Source: Cadophora sp. MPI-SDFR-AT-0126
Lineage: Eukaryota > Ascomycota > Leotiomycetes > Helotiales > Ploettnerulaceae
NCBI GenBank assembly: GCA_020747065.1
Contig: JAGMVK010000008.1
Coordinates: 1,736,001 to 1,800,000 of the forward strand
Length of the DNA stretch: 64,000 nucleotides
Direction: 5' to 3'
The notes beneath the pieces were generated by a model. That model searched no databases, was not told where the DNA came from, and saw nothing but the letters and a program-made list of their open reading frames with translations. The position numbers and the translations under genes are program-made. Shown piece by piece: positions 46,986 through 58,412 of this stretch; the first letter of the stretch is position 1, and every line of letters starts with the position of its first letter.

Positions 46986-48303
46986 TCTATCGAAAGTCCA
47001 GTAGCTTCTGCTACAGCAAAGCACAGTATTATTTCGTAATCTTAGGACTGGTCGAAAATTGGGAGACAACTATGATAGATCTCTTTATTATTTGACGAAG
47101 AGCAATGCAATATTCAGCGAAAAGTGAGAACCGCGGGAGAACACTCCCTTATAAGATAAGCCCGCCTCCAACAGGTCTTTTGGCATCAAGGCCATATTCG
47201 TGCCACTTGCCTACAGTGCATATCTGTGGCTTGCAGAAAGATTGCGCGGAGTATTTAAGCGAAAGTAGGGACATTGAATCTTTGGAATTCATCGACCTCC
47301 GAAAGCTGTCCAAATGACGTTGTTACAAATCAAGCATGTTCATTTGCTGCCACTTTCTCTGTCTCTTTGTGGCAATCATCAAGTCCAATTGGCCAGCTCG
47401 TGAGACTACTGTCCGCGGACAAAGTCGTAAACTCTCCGTCGGACGAATTTAATAATCTGACAGGAGGGGTTGGGACTTAAGCGAATACTTAGTTTGGGCA
47501 GAGCGTCAAATCCGAAGGCCTCGTCGTGCCTCTCACATTTTTGAAAGCTTGTATGATGCTATGTTTGGCAGAAATGACAAGGTGCCGTTGTTGACTAGCA
47601 GCTTCCTAATTGAAACAAATTTCGAATCGATGTAGGCATAATCGGTTGATTCAACATTGGCAATACTGCGAATTGCTTGAGACCAGAAGATTAGAAATAT
47701 GCGATTACCATTGGCTACGTTTGCCCAATTTTTTTTTCCTGAAAATCCTCATGCCAGTGCGAGAGCATCTTCATGGAAAGCTCTACTGCTGCTGATCAGT
47801 CACGTAGCATGTCATGGAAGACCGGGTGAATTCAACCTCAAGAATCAGAATTCCACGCAAGCTTTTCATGTTTCATTCGAGACTGCCAGTTGGACAACAA
47901 TAGGGAAAAGCACCATGCCATTGAAATGCGCCTTGAAATGCGCCTTGAAATGTCAAACTTTCCCCCCGGTAGTTTCAGAAGCCAGTCCAACTCCATCCTA
48001 AGCCATGCAAATGTACCCCAGTGAGAACACTAATTGTTCGCTAGCATCTGTTGCTATTTCTTCACCGAGAGCAAAGAAAAGTGATGTATGTCTTTAGCCA
48101 TCCATCAGTTTCATATGTTCAGTCCCTTGAGAAGTGAAGGATTGACCTATAGAAGCTCATATGTGAGTATCTTTCACTTCAGCTACTGCCCAGCTAATTT
48201 CCATTCACTGCGGTGGGTTATTGTAAAGAGGATCACCATATTTGTCTATCAGAAGAGTCAGTCTCGCTCGGTTAACTCGAGGCAGCACCTTTTCGAAGCG
48301 ATA
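46986..48303. other. Intergenic, no supported gene
   Basis: About 1.3 kb. A 12-bp tandem repeat (TTGAAATGCGCC) occurs two and a half times at 47921-47952. The open frames here have no coding character. Confidence 0.5.
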
Positions 48304-48708
48304 TCAGGACTCACTCTCCCAACCACGATCCAGCAGGTTCGCCTCCGCCTTCTCATACTCCTCGTTGAACTTCTTTGTCATCCAACTCGAGCCTGGGGCA
48401 CCAAAGTTGGCCTTGGTATTGCTGCTGCTACCACCTCCACTACCCTCACCATTGACTCGACCTCCAGAAGTGTTTGCTTGCGTCGGGGTCGGTGGGATCT
48501 GGCTTGAGGAGCTGGCATGGTTTGTCTCGGGCGGGGAGTCCGGAGCCTCCATATCGACGTCTTGGGATTGGGAGACTCTGGGGTCTTTGGTTTCGGCGGA
48601 TGTTGAAGTGGAAGGGTCCTGCTGAGAGGCTGGCGATGTGTATTAGATAGTGCCTTGAAAGGGAGTAGAAGATGGGGGAGAAAGGCCTGGCTTTCGCTTA
48701 CAGGACAT
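48304..48708 (-). CDS. Small Ser/Pro/Gly-rich protein with conserved-looking C-terminus
   Basis: Two exons (48708-48702, only 7 nt, and 48629-48304) give 110 residues. Residues 1-75 are Ser/Thr/Pro/Gly-rich and probably disordered. The last 35 residues, FGAPGSSWMTKKFNEEYEK then AEANLLDRGWESES, look ordered and conserved in style, with an amphipathic helix between two Trp. No family can be named with confidence. The tiny first exon is inferred: the larger frame has no better start, the GTAAGC donor follows ATGTCCT, and the join yields MSSSQQDPST in frame. An alternative is initiation at the internal Met just before EAPDSPPE. Confidence 0.6.
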
Positions 48709-49193
48709 TTCTTGAATTAGTGTTTGTGCTCACAGTCAGGTGGTTTCTTAAAGTTTAATGATAGGAGGTGAGGTCGGCCGTTAGTTTGATAGAGAGCAGG
48801 TCGTCGACTGCCTGATGAGGTGTGGAAAGAGCAGCTTGAGCTCCTTCCCCGCTTCTGAGCAGCGGAGATGCGACAAAGCAGAGTGTATTGAGATTTTAGA
48901 TTGATTTGGCTTGCTGCAATGCAAATGATGTTGGAAGATAAGGTGCCTCCCAGGTGAAATTCCAATTAAGGATAGTTCTTTCAAACAATATTCGAGAAAC
49001 TAGACTCAAATGATGGGTGAAGCTTTGGGGCGGAATCACATTGAAAGTTAGGCCAAATTAAGTCTAGTTCTGTTGACCCCACGTTCTTCCCGGCCAGGTA
49101 CCTTTCGTACAAAAAGCCTGATCATTTTCAAAATCCTCCGCAACCACTCACCCCACCACAACCTTCGCAGTCCACGAAATTGGACCTGTCAAA
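48709..49193. other. Divergent promoter region
   Basis: Separates the small Ser-rich gene (minus) and the SUZ-domain gene (plus). No other feature is seen. Confidence 0.5.
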
Positions 49194-50011
49194 ATGAGCA
49201 AGAATTCCGCTGTTCCCGACGCCTGGGACGATGACGATTGGAATACCAAAGCCGACCAAGCCGACGCAGCGGCTGAGGCTGCGAAAGCAGAGGAGCAGGT
49301 GAAGCTGACGAAGGCTCAGCGTCTAGCTCAACATGCCGAAGCAAACAAGAAGATCTGGCAGACTGCGTAAGTGCCACTTGAAAGTCCCGTGGCTTGCTCT
49401 GCTGACATGCCACCTGTAGTGAGGAACCTGAAGTGCCCTATTTTCTAGCTGCGCGCGAAGCCCAAGCCCCACCACTAAAGCAAGAGTTCAAACCAGCACT
49501 CAAGGTCCTGAGTCGGAAGCCTACTCCGACCATGATACAGAGAGTTGACCCAGTCACTGGTTTAGCCAAGATGACAATCGAGGACGAGGAGGAGGAAGGG
49601 GTGAAGAAGGACCAGCCCACCCAAGAGGAATTGAAGGCACGAGCGGAGAAAGCCCGACAGGAAAAGCAAAAGAAGTATGATGAAGCGCGTGCTAGAATAT
49701 TTGTGACAGGTTCTGGAAGCTCGACACCGGGGACTGTGACTCCACCAACGGAAGAGGTCAGATCCACTCGCGGGAAGGGCAAAGGACGAGGTAATGCCCG
49801 ACAAGAGAATTCTCGACCACAAAGTCAGTCAGGAGCTAAGGAGCTGTTCGATCCTAATTATACTGCAAAGCCAGGGACCCAGAAACGCGGTGGAGAGACA
49901 AGACGATCAGGCACATCTACACCCAAGGACGACGATCAAATTATCCGACCACCTCGCGGACCAGACAGTACCGGCAGAGGTTTTGGGAACAGGGGAGGGA
50001 GAATGGGTTGA
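49194..50011 (+). CDS. SUZ domain-containing protein
   Basis: Two exons (49194-49366, 49420-50011) give 254 residues. The N-terminus is acidic with a DAWDDDDWN motif and a charged helix. A conserved block PEVPYFLAAREAQAPPLK then leads to KVLSRKPTP and the SUZ-like segment (about 95-155) with QEELKARAEKARQEKQKKYD and EARARIFVTG. The C-terminus is Arg/Gly-rich with RGKGKGRGN and GRGFGNRGGRMG. SUZ domains bind RNA and occur in proteins such as Szrd1 and R3H-domain factors. An RNA-associated role is inferred. The stop lies only 47 bp from the stop of the convergent NAR1 gene. Confidence 0.82.
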
Positions 50012-50058
50012 ATTTCTGCTCTAGATTTACCAACCGACTCCAACATTACCAGCGATCA

Positions 50059-51843
50059 CTACCACCCACCACCCATCTTACCGGCGATCTCTATGACTCT
50101 CTCAGCATCACCGACCTTCTTACCGACGTCGCTAACTACCTCGCGGTAGCTCGTATATACGAGTCTTGCCAAATCTAAACCTGTGGTGGCCGCCCAATGG
50201 GCCAAGGTATCTCTAATGTATGATGGGGAAATCCCATCAACCAAATCATGACGATCCTCTGAAGTGTTCCCATCAGCACTTTCTTCTCCAGAGAAGTAAG
50301 CCTCATCGACCTGAGCCAGCCACTCCTTCTGCTCTTGAGGACCTGGCTTGACGTCGCCAGCCTCTGCGCCGGAGATTATGGGATCATCAACCTTGATCTG
50401 ACCACCTCCGTTGGTACACCCTCCTGGGCAGGCCATGACCTCCACATATGAATATTCTGGACCAGTAGCCTTTCCAGCAGGCTTTCTAGCACTCCCTATA
50501 GGCTTTCCACCTGGCATGCGCGAAGCCTTTGCTGGCTTTAACCGACGTACAAGATTCTGAATGTTTCGGAATCCGTAGTATCGAGCAGCTTTGAATAAGA
50601 CCTCGCCCTCCGCAGACGTGACCGAATATTCAAGTACGTCTGCGTTTCGACCACGAGCTGTCTGGACAGCGGCGCCTTCGTGCTGAGACGCAAAATTTTG
50701 GAGAATATAGTACAGATTTCCTCCTGAAGTACCGGAAGCTGGAACGTGATTGTTCCGTCGTTTGGCAGATGGAAAGAAGAAGGCGTCTAACTTCGGATCT
50801 GGAAATGGTGTCCGGGCTATCGGAGTTCGAGGCAACTTTGCGAAATCGACTCGTCTCGATTCGGCCAGCATAAGCAGTTCCTTGCTCGTGATTACACTGT
50901 CCACATCTCTAATACCTCGAGTCCCGGTTCCCTCCCAAACGGCATCTGTGAGTTCTTCTCGACTAGCCTCGAGCTTCTTGTCAAAGCATGGCATGATAGC
51001 AACATGCCATATCCTTTCAGGCGAAATTCCAAGTTTTCGACTAAGACTTGTCTTTAATAAGGTTCCCATCAATGCTTGTGGTGACTTGAGGCGTGACAAA
51101 TGTGGTAGAATGTGCGGGTGTGTCTTTTCGGCGTAACATATCCATCCAGGGCATGAAGAGGACAAGATTGGCTTCTTCGGTTGCTTCGCAGCACTTCCCT
51201 CATCCGCCCCATTCGATGGTCCCTCCCCAGCCTGCAGAGATTGCATAACCTCATCAGCCCCAAGCACCAAGCACGCCTCGCGCGCAATATTTGTATCCAA
51301 AACCCACTGGAACCCGTTCCTATACACTGCCCTTCCCTTGATCCCCCTCGGCCCACTCAGCAACTGCTCAATCATATACCCCGCCTCCCTCTCCGTAACC
51401 TTAAACGTCGCCGCAATGCTCGCCCTCGTCTGCGGACTCACACTCGCAACATATATCCTACCTCCAGTATCCAGGTTCTCCACCCCCACTCCATCTCTCT
51501 TCACTCTCAACGCAGGGCCGGAATCGAGTTCTTGCAGCACTTCTGCATGCGATTGTAGAGAGACAAGAACGGCTTCCGCAGACGTTACGCAACCTGAGCA
51601 GGCGAGGCAATCGGTTAGGGAGATTTGGGCGGGGGAGAGGTCGGTGGGAGGGGCTTCGGTGTTGAAGGATACTTCGTACTCATTCTAATGATTGTTAGTT
51701 GTTCTACTGGACTGTGTGGAGGGAGTGGGGAGACTTGCGCTCTCGTTCTGTGGCTTGGCTGGTAGTGTTTCGACTGGCTTGATGCAAGCTACGCCTGGAG
51801 AAATGAAATCGTTCAGGGTATCGACAGACAGAATGGCCGACAT
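50059..51843 (-). CDS. NAR1: Cytosolic Fe-S cluster assembly factor Nar1
   Basis: Two exons (51843-51739, 51684-50059) give 576 residues. The N-terminal [20 protein letters not shown] and CLACSGC (Cys20, 61, 64, 67) form the first [4Fe-4S] site. The hydrogenase-like part has [12 protein letters not shown], the MPCFDKK motif and [14 protein letters not shown], supplying the second cluster ligands. This matches Nar1, the iron-only-hydrogenase-like protein of the CIA machinery that passes clusters to cytosolic and nuclear apoproteins. The intron must use a GC donor (GCAAGT, 51738) to an AG at 51685: only that keeps NES|NEYEV in frame and no GT donor does. The region 51270-51240 is a little more divergent, with an Ala/Glu-rich linker. 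Confidence 0.95.
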
Positions 51844-52752
51844 CTTGAAATCTGGCAGGCTGCGAGCGCGTCGCGCCGCTGCTGTTGAAGGTTGGTTGTT
51901 GCCGCCTGCCGCCTGTTTTGATGATCTGGGCAAAGTTTGATCTGCGTGCTGGCTGTCTGCTTTTTGCAGATGGATATAGTAGTGTTGATTTCAGTAGGGA
52001 CAGAAAGGAAGGACGAGTGAAACATGTTCTGGTCCTTGGAGTCGCGGAGATGTGAAATCAGATCGTTGACGGGGGAGGAATTTTAGTGGCTGGAAGTTTA
52101 TTGGTGGGTTGGTAATGCGAGCCCGATTATCGGATCGGAAATGCTTCAACTTTCTGCTGCGTGGCGGCAGGAGCTGGGAAGATTGCAGGGTTCTGGCAGA
52201 CTGCCAAAAAGGCCCCCCGCACTAAACCACTTCGGGATGATCGAGGAGAAGCATGAGTGGCGTGGATAAGCAAGATCGGTTTCTGGATGGAGTGTGGTGT
52301 GGTGGTGTGACATGTGCGTGAGAGATCCAATGTTGATTTTTGAGTAAAAACAATCATTTTGTTGAATGTACACTTTTGACTCCGAATTGTTGAAGGAGCA
52401 ATGAGAACCCATTGAAGTATGGAGCCGGTTAGAAGCAGCCCTGTCAACAACTTGAATCTTTCAAGTTGGGCTTCGAACATTATAACGTTTCACTATTCAA
52501 AGGTCTAAGAGCTGAGACACTCATAAAGAGCCTCACTATTACGTTTGTTCGTTCACAACTAGTTGTCCATTTCAATGAAACAATACGACGACCAAGTCCT
52601 TCGCTCGCCAGGCTATGTCAGCTCAGCGATGACGTAGCTCCTCATCCCCATTCCTCATATTTCTCTCCACGGCTACAAAATAACAGCAAGCCGCAAGTTG
52701 ACTCTGGAAATTCACACTACCTTTTCAAACAATCATACTCAAAATTCACATA
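51844..52752. promoter_or_regulatory. Divergent promoter region of NAR1 and the membrane-protein gene
   Basis: About 900 bp between two start codons. No coding frame is supported and no specific motif is named. Confidence 0.45.
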
Positions 52753-53464
52753 ATGGATGTAAGTAGCATTCGCCATCAGACAGGTATAGCTGGAATCGGT
52801 GGCTAACTTTCACAGGTCTTCTACACTTATTCGTATGGATCTGTCGCATGGTTGGCTCTCCAAGCTGCTCCATTGATCATTTCTCCCACGATAATCATAA
52901 CTCTCCTCTCTCCTGAGGTCAGAGAAGCTACTCGTATGCCCTTTCAACTTCTTTGGCTGTCCCCAGCTAACATGCCCCAGCTCTCGAGCAATACTTCTCC
53001 CGGTCCTTGGGACTGACGCTGTTGACCCTCGGGATAATGATCGTGCTCTTGACCGGCTCAGTTCCACTTACCTCTTCGATTTCTGACAGTGAGTTTTGAA
53101 ACAGATGTCCATTCTTGAATGAACTCCACTGACTAGACTAGCCACGAGTGCCGCCGTTACAACTGAAGCATCAGACCCTAAAGCGCCCTATGCCGTTCCA
53201 GTATTGACGATAACCTTCATGTACCACTCAGCCATAGCATTCTACTGCTATGCTCGGTACACTGCCTCAGGACAGACATCCTTCGTTCTTGGAGCCATTG
53301 GTTCGGGTGCTCTGGCCTCTGTAGGACTGTGGTGTATTCTGTTTGCTTCGACGTCTGGGAGGATCAGCAGGAAGACTGGTGCGGATAAGAGGACAAGCGG
53401 ATTCCCATTCGCGTCGAAGGAGTCCGCTTCTGCAAAGAAGAAGCAGATGGGCAAAGCTATCTAG
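52753..53464 (+). CDS. Four-helix membrane protein, unrecognised
   Basis: Four exons (52753-52758, only 6 nt, 52816-52933, 52981-53088, 53142-53464) give 184 residues. Four hydrophobic segments are visible: WLALQAAPLIISPTIIITLL, LTLLTLGIMIVLLTG, VPVLTITFMYHSAIAFYCYA and GAIGSGALASVGLWCILFAS. A basic, Ser/Lys-rich cytoplasmic tail (about 150-184, ending KKKQMGKAI) follows. Length and layout are typical of small conserved ascomycete membrane proteins; no function can be assigned. The tiny ATG-GAT exon is supported by a perfect GTAAGT donor and CTAACTTTCACAG acceptor. Confidence 0.82.
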
Positions 53465-54038
53465 GACTCTGGCTCGAGGGGATGACATAAAACACGAGAA
53501 GCGATTTCTGCGGATTCTGGAGTTAGGAAAGTAAGCATTGATTCGGTATGAAAGTCGGTGATTGTGGTTCTTCGGTTGTCCAATTCTTCAAATGACAACA
53601 ACCGAAGTGCGTTATGGTTAAGAGCGAACAAGCTTCGCTGTGTAAGCACTAGAAGTAACAAGCATCGGCGAAGGGACGAAACGAAATGACGGGAATTCCC
53701 TTAGCGAGTGATAGTCCAGGAGCTAAGTTGCATAATGGTCTGCTTACTTGTAAAACTCTCTCTGAAAGTATCATCGCACTCTGTTGACGTGCTGTAGGTA
53801 GTATGTAGTCTTATCTCTTAGTCTTGTCGTCATACCTTTCTAACCCCGCATAACCGGGGTCGGAGATGGGACAGAATGGGATGGGTACTCAGATAAAAAT
53901 TGTTCTGGCTGGCCGGAAATAATCCTTAAGTCCTTGAAGCTTGAGCAATAAAGACCTAAGAAATCCCAATATCTCGGGTTGACATCCTTTGAACCTCATC
54001 TACCTCTATTCAAACAGCAAACAAGTTTCGCTGAAATC
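53465..54038. other. Intergenic, no feature seen
   Basis: The 3' flank of the membrane-protein gene and the 5' flank of the reductase gene, both plus strand. No coding frame or repeat was recognised. Confidence 0.5.
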
Positions 54039-55223
54039 ATGCCTCAACTCGTTGGAAAGGAAATCGGCCCCATTGGCTTTGGTCTCATGGGCGAGTTCAG
54101 CTGGCACTATCCCCAATGACCAATCTAACATTTTGAATAGGAATGACATGGCGCAAACAGCCACCGCCTGAAGAGCAATCCTTTAAAGCGCTGCGAGCTT
54201 CTCTTGAAGCCGGTGCAAATTTTTGGAACGCAGGAGAGTTCTACGGAACTCCAGAATTGAACTCCCTCACTCTCTTGAATAAGTACTTCACCAAGTATCC
54301 TGAAGATGCCGAGAAAGTCGTTCTCAGCATTAAGGGAGGACTGGTGAACATGAAGCCCGATGGTACGCCTGAAGGGGTCAAAGCTTCTGTCGAGAACTGT
54401 TTGAGATTACTGGATGGCAAGAAGAGTATCGATATCTTCGAGTGTGCAAGAGTGGATAAGAACACTCCGATTGAGACTACGATGAAAGCACTTGAGGAAT
54501 ATGTGAAAGCGGGTAAGATTGGAGGCATTGCATTATCTGAAGTCTCTGCTACTTCGGTGCGGAGAGCTGCGAAGGTCACGAAGATTGTGGCTGTTGAAGT
54601 AGAGCTTTCATTGTGGTCTACCAACATCCTGAACAATGGTGTGGCAGCTGCATGCGCGGAGAATAACATTCCTGTTGTGGCGTAGGTGCTTCTACTCTGT
54701 ACTACCTACCCAGCACTGACTGAAGGACAGATACTCACCTATGGGTAGAGGCATGTTGACAGGGCAAATCAAGAGCCCGGATGACATCCCAGAGGGCGAT
54801 ATGCGCAAGACTATGCCTCGATTCTTGCCGGAAAATTTCAGAAAGAACTTGGACTTGGTCAAGGAACTGGAGAACCTTGCAAAGCAGAAGGGCTGTACAC
54901 CAGCTCAGCTCGCCCTAGGTTGTAAGTATTGGCAAGCCCAAGCTCTCCTCAATGTCCCAAAGTTTTCTTGGGATATGAAAGTCCACGAATGGCTCTGACA
55001 TGTGCTGACCCTTTGAACAGGGACGCGATCCATCTCCAAGAAAAATGGCAACCCTGAGATAATCCCTATTCCCGGGGCAACAACTGCAGAGCGTGTATTG
55101 GAGAATTCGAAAGATGTCACATTGAGCAGTGAAGATTTAAAGGCTATAGAGTCGATACTGTCAAGCTTCTCAGTCGCCGGGCAGAGATACGATTTGCATG
55201 GTATGGCTCATGTTGAAGGCTAG
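54039..55223 (+). CDS. Aldo/keto reductase, pyridoxal-reductase-like
   Basis: Four exons (54039-54090, 54141-54681, 54731-54921, 55021-55223) give 328 residues. The AKR barrel signatures are visible: GPIGFGLMGMTW at strand 1, NAGEFYG with the catalytic Tyr, VLSIKGG with the catalytic Lys, and the NADPH-site region IPIPGATTAERVLEN near the C-terminus. The FECARVDK strand matches the branch containing fission-yeast pyridoxal reductase and YakC-like proteins, which reduce pyridoxal to pyridoxine with NADPH; exact substrate is inference. Intron 1 (54091-54140) starts GCGAGT, so a GC-AG splice is needed to give GFGLMG|MTWRKQPPPEEQ. A GT donor at 54082 would delete LMG. Confidence 0.9.
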
Positions 55224-55631
55224 GTTCTGTGGGACTTGGGCAAATGTCAGCTTTTGCAGTGATGATGTCAATGGAATCTATCTTGAAGATTTTTGTGCGC
55301 TCAGAGAATGTGTAACGTGTTGGTTCGTCGGCATACCCCAGACCGAAATCTGAGGATTACGAATTGCAGAACAGCTGTCATCGTAGCAAATAAGGGCAAT
55401 AATCGTACTGAGAACATATATAGACTTACATGGCTAATTGCAAGAAAGTAATGTAGAAAAGAGTGAAAGTGTCAAGGGCGCAATCGCCAAAATTCGTACA
55501 TTTTATGGCTATCGGGATAAGTTAATCCGATCCGACGCGCTGCCATGCAAGCTATCAATCCCCCGAACAGCATCATCCCGCGCATGCGCCAGAAACAGCT
55601 TCAGTTTTATAAGTGAATACTTACCGCCGCC
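55224..55631. other. Intergenic, promoter of C2H2 gene
   Basis: About 400 bp with no supported coding frame. The downstream start codon has a strong context (CCGCCATGG). Confidence 0.5.
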
Positions 55632-56824
55632 ATGGACGACGATGACTCCCCTCCAGGGTCGCCCCTCTCGTCAATCGAGTCTGTCAAGTTCGACTACGAC
55701 AACGAGTCCGAAGATCCAGAGCAAGGGCCAGCTCCAATAATACCACTCGAACAGCAACAGAAGATTGAAGAGACGCTTGACGCTTCCTACAAAGCAGCAC
55801 TACCCAAATTCGACGACGCTATGTCGATATCCTCAGATAGCGAGGGTGAGATTCCACTGTCTCCAGCAAGCCGTCTGGACGACGATGATGTTCACGAACA
55901 AGTCACCATCTGTAGATGGACGCATTGCAAGGCGGGGGACCAAGGCAATATGGACCAGCTCGTAGAGCACATTCATAACGAACATATTGAGTCGCGCGGA
56001 AAGAAATACACATGCGAATGGTCTGATTGTAACAGGAAGGGACTGCCACATGCCAGCGCATACGCTCTGAAGGCACACATGAGAAGCCACACAAGGGAGA
56101 AGCCATTCTACTGCACATTGCCTGGTATGAAGTCCGTTTGAGTGCATCAAGGAAGCTGCTAACTTTTGTCAAAGAATGTGACCGAGCCTTCACACGTTCA
56201 GACGCCCTAGCCAAACACCACCGAACTGTCCACGAGACTGAAGCTTTGCGCCCTTCAGACCCAATCCCTAAATCAATGTCCGCAGCACACAAGAACCAGC
56301 GGCTGAAGCTCAACGTCAAGGAGGCTCAACCAGAAGGACAACTTATAGGACCAGCACATGTCAATGGTGTCACGAACGGCCATGGTCCCCTTGGTCCTCC
56401 AGGATGGACTTCCTCATACCCCGTTGAGCTTGGATTCACAGCAGAAGAAGAAAGCAGGGGTCCGAAAGAGCTGTTCTACATCCTGAGAAAGGAAATTGAG
56501 TGGGCACTAGAAGAAGGTGAAGCCTTGAAAAAGCAAGTCGAGGTGATGGAGGAACTCCGAAAGAAGGAATGGCAAGAAAAGGAAATCTTGCTGGATCAAT
56601 CACTTGCTACCGAGGTTGACTGGCACGAGAGGAGAAGACTGGTTCTCGAGGGTGCTGTGAGCTTACCAACATCAGACGCAATTAAGTTGGCTGCTCTCCA
56701 GGCTGGAAGCAATACTGGGTCACCTCCAGGGATGATTGCTCCCTCTTCACCAAGTCCGATGATTCCTTCGGTGGAGAATACGAGGGAGGCCGCTGAAGTT
56801 CTCGCTGGTATGCGCCAGGATTAG
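55632..56824 (+). CDS. C2H2 zinc-finger protein, GLI-like three fingers
   Basis: Two exons (55632-56124, 56175-56824) give 380 residues. The acidic N-terminus is followed by three zinc fingers (about 95-185): CRWTHC...HIHNEH, CEWSDC...HMRSH with the TREKP linker, and CTLPECDRAFTRSDALAKHH. The extended first and second fingers resemble the GLI/Zic arrangement. After a conserved ETEALRPSDPIPK, a helical region (about 275-335) rich in Glu and Lys may form a coiled coil. From memory the arrangement resembles Iec1, the zinc-finger subunit of fission-yeast INO80, but this is unverified. A nuclear DNA-binding or chromatin role is likely. The intron lies within finger 3, joining CTLP|ECDRAF. Confidence 0.85.
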
Positions 56825-57195
56825 GTGAATTTCTGAGGCTTACTCGGCCATGGCATCAAACCTCCATCGGCTTGAGCTGCGGTATGGAACAATGGGAACA
56901 GGCTTGTGGTTTGCAGGTATTTGTTGACAATGGCGTTTGCTAAGCGATGTAAAACATTCTGGATGGGTGGGTCTACGGCAACGGCGTATCTGGAGCCACG
57001 AAAAGCTATTCGCCATCTCGAACAAATAATAGAGATGATGTGTCACGAATGGCAAAACGAAATTTTACTTCCTCTTATCGCATAGTTCAACAATTTAGTG
57101 GTTAAGACGATCCAAGGTTACTAAGTTTTGAAAACAGGTCGCCAGCCAAACAAGACACACCACTCTCGTAACTACAACTCCTTCTTATCAACAAT
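56825..57195. other. Intergenic between convergent genes
   Basis: Short shared 3' flank of the C2H2 (plus) and CCCH (minus) genes. No feature recognised. Confidence 0.5.
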
Positions 57196-58412
57196 TCAGA
57201 CATCAACCAACTTTCCCTTTCCCTTACTGACCTCCTTCTCAACAATACTGACAACGCTCTCCGCACCAGCATTGTCCTCATCGTCAGTCTCATCCTCCCA
57301 ATTCTTCGTATCTCTCGCCGCAGCCCTCTCAACTAAGGAAGCACTACTCAACCTATCACTTGCCTTGTCAGCAGCCGTCTCCCTCACAACATGCTCCCGA
57401 CTCATGTCCCTCAAACTCGCAATGATCTGCTCTCCAAGCTCTTCACTCCTGATGCCCCTACGAGCATCAGCACCCCTCTCCCTACCACTTATGGTCCCGG
57501 TCTTCTCGGCTCTGAGTCTATCACTCCGCCTCTCCCTCTCCCTCTCCCTCACACTCTCTCTACCAATGCCACCAGGTCCATGTAACGATCCACAACAAGC
57601 CCCTCCATTCCCGTTTGCACTCGTACACCCCATCGACTTCGCACCTCTCCTTCCCCTGGCCCTTCCCACATGCGGGTTCGAATTCGAATTCACAACCTCA
57701 GCAGCAAAATACCCCGGATTCATACGTCTGAACCACACAGGCCAGTCTGCAAGACCGACTTCCAGGAGACCGGAAGTACTCATTGGCATGGTGTGGCGGT
57801 AGCGGCATTGCTGGCCCCATTTGCAGATGCCGTGGTGGCACCAGTGGCGGCAGAGTTGGGTTTGGGCTTGGGGCGTGGAGGTTGAGTTGGCGGTCGTGGA
57901 GATGGATGATGCTCGGGGGCGGGAGATGTGCAGTGATGCTGCTTTGTGTGCTGCTGGAGGGCTGCTGGTTGGTGTTGCGCTGGATTGGTGAGGGACGGTA
58001 CGTTCTGACGATGTGTGTTCTGCAGACGGTTTGCTGGCCAGAATTAGCCATCTCGTTCGAGATTCTCAAATATCAAAAGGTAAACTTACTTGACATTCAC
58101 AGCAGCACCATCGACTCTACCCTTCCCATCTGTTGACACGATCTGGTAAAACGCACCGCTGCTTCGCTGCAAGCCTAGATTCAACATACCAATCGTTTCC
58201 TCTAAGTCTAGCGATCGAGGAACGCCGAGGAGGTCTTTTCCAGGCGGAAGCTCATCCACCGCGATGAGAGGGACTACTTCGCCTGTTGTGCGGACGAGGA
58301 AGTAGGCTGGCCAAGGCTTGCCTTTCTGGTTTGAGGGAACTGCGTGAGGATGCATCGCGCTTGATTGTGGAAGGATGAATTTCCTGAGTAGACTATCACT
58401 CTTGGAGTCCAT
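57196..58412 (-). CDS. CCCH zinc-finger protein
   Basis: Two exons (58412-58090, 58033-57196) give 386 residues. The N-terminal 107 residues include KPWPAYFLVRTTGEVVPLIA and VDELPPGKDLLGVPRSL, an ordered-looking domain that is not recognised. A Ser/Pro linker leads to one CCCH finger with Cys169, Cys178, Cys184 and His188 (CRHWCHHGICKWGQQCRYRH). It is followed by MPMSTSGLLEVGLADWPVWF. The rest is Arg/Glu/Ser-rich, with RERERERRSDRLRAEK, and an acidic end. CCCH fingers usually bind RNA; here a role in RNA metabolism is inferred. The intron was chosen because its acceptor at 58034 has a CTAAT branch site and restores the frame carrying the finger. An upstream extension to 58697 is open but lacks coding character. 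Confidence 0.82.

Noticed and set aside
49194..50011. eIF3j (Hcr1) identity
   Set aside because: The acidic DAWDDDDW start is similar, but the middle and C-terminus fit a SUZ-domain protein instead.
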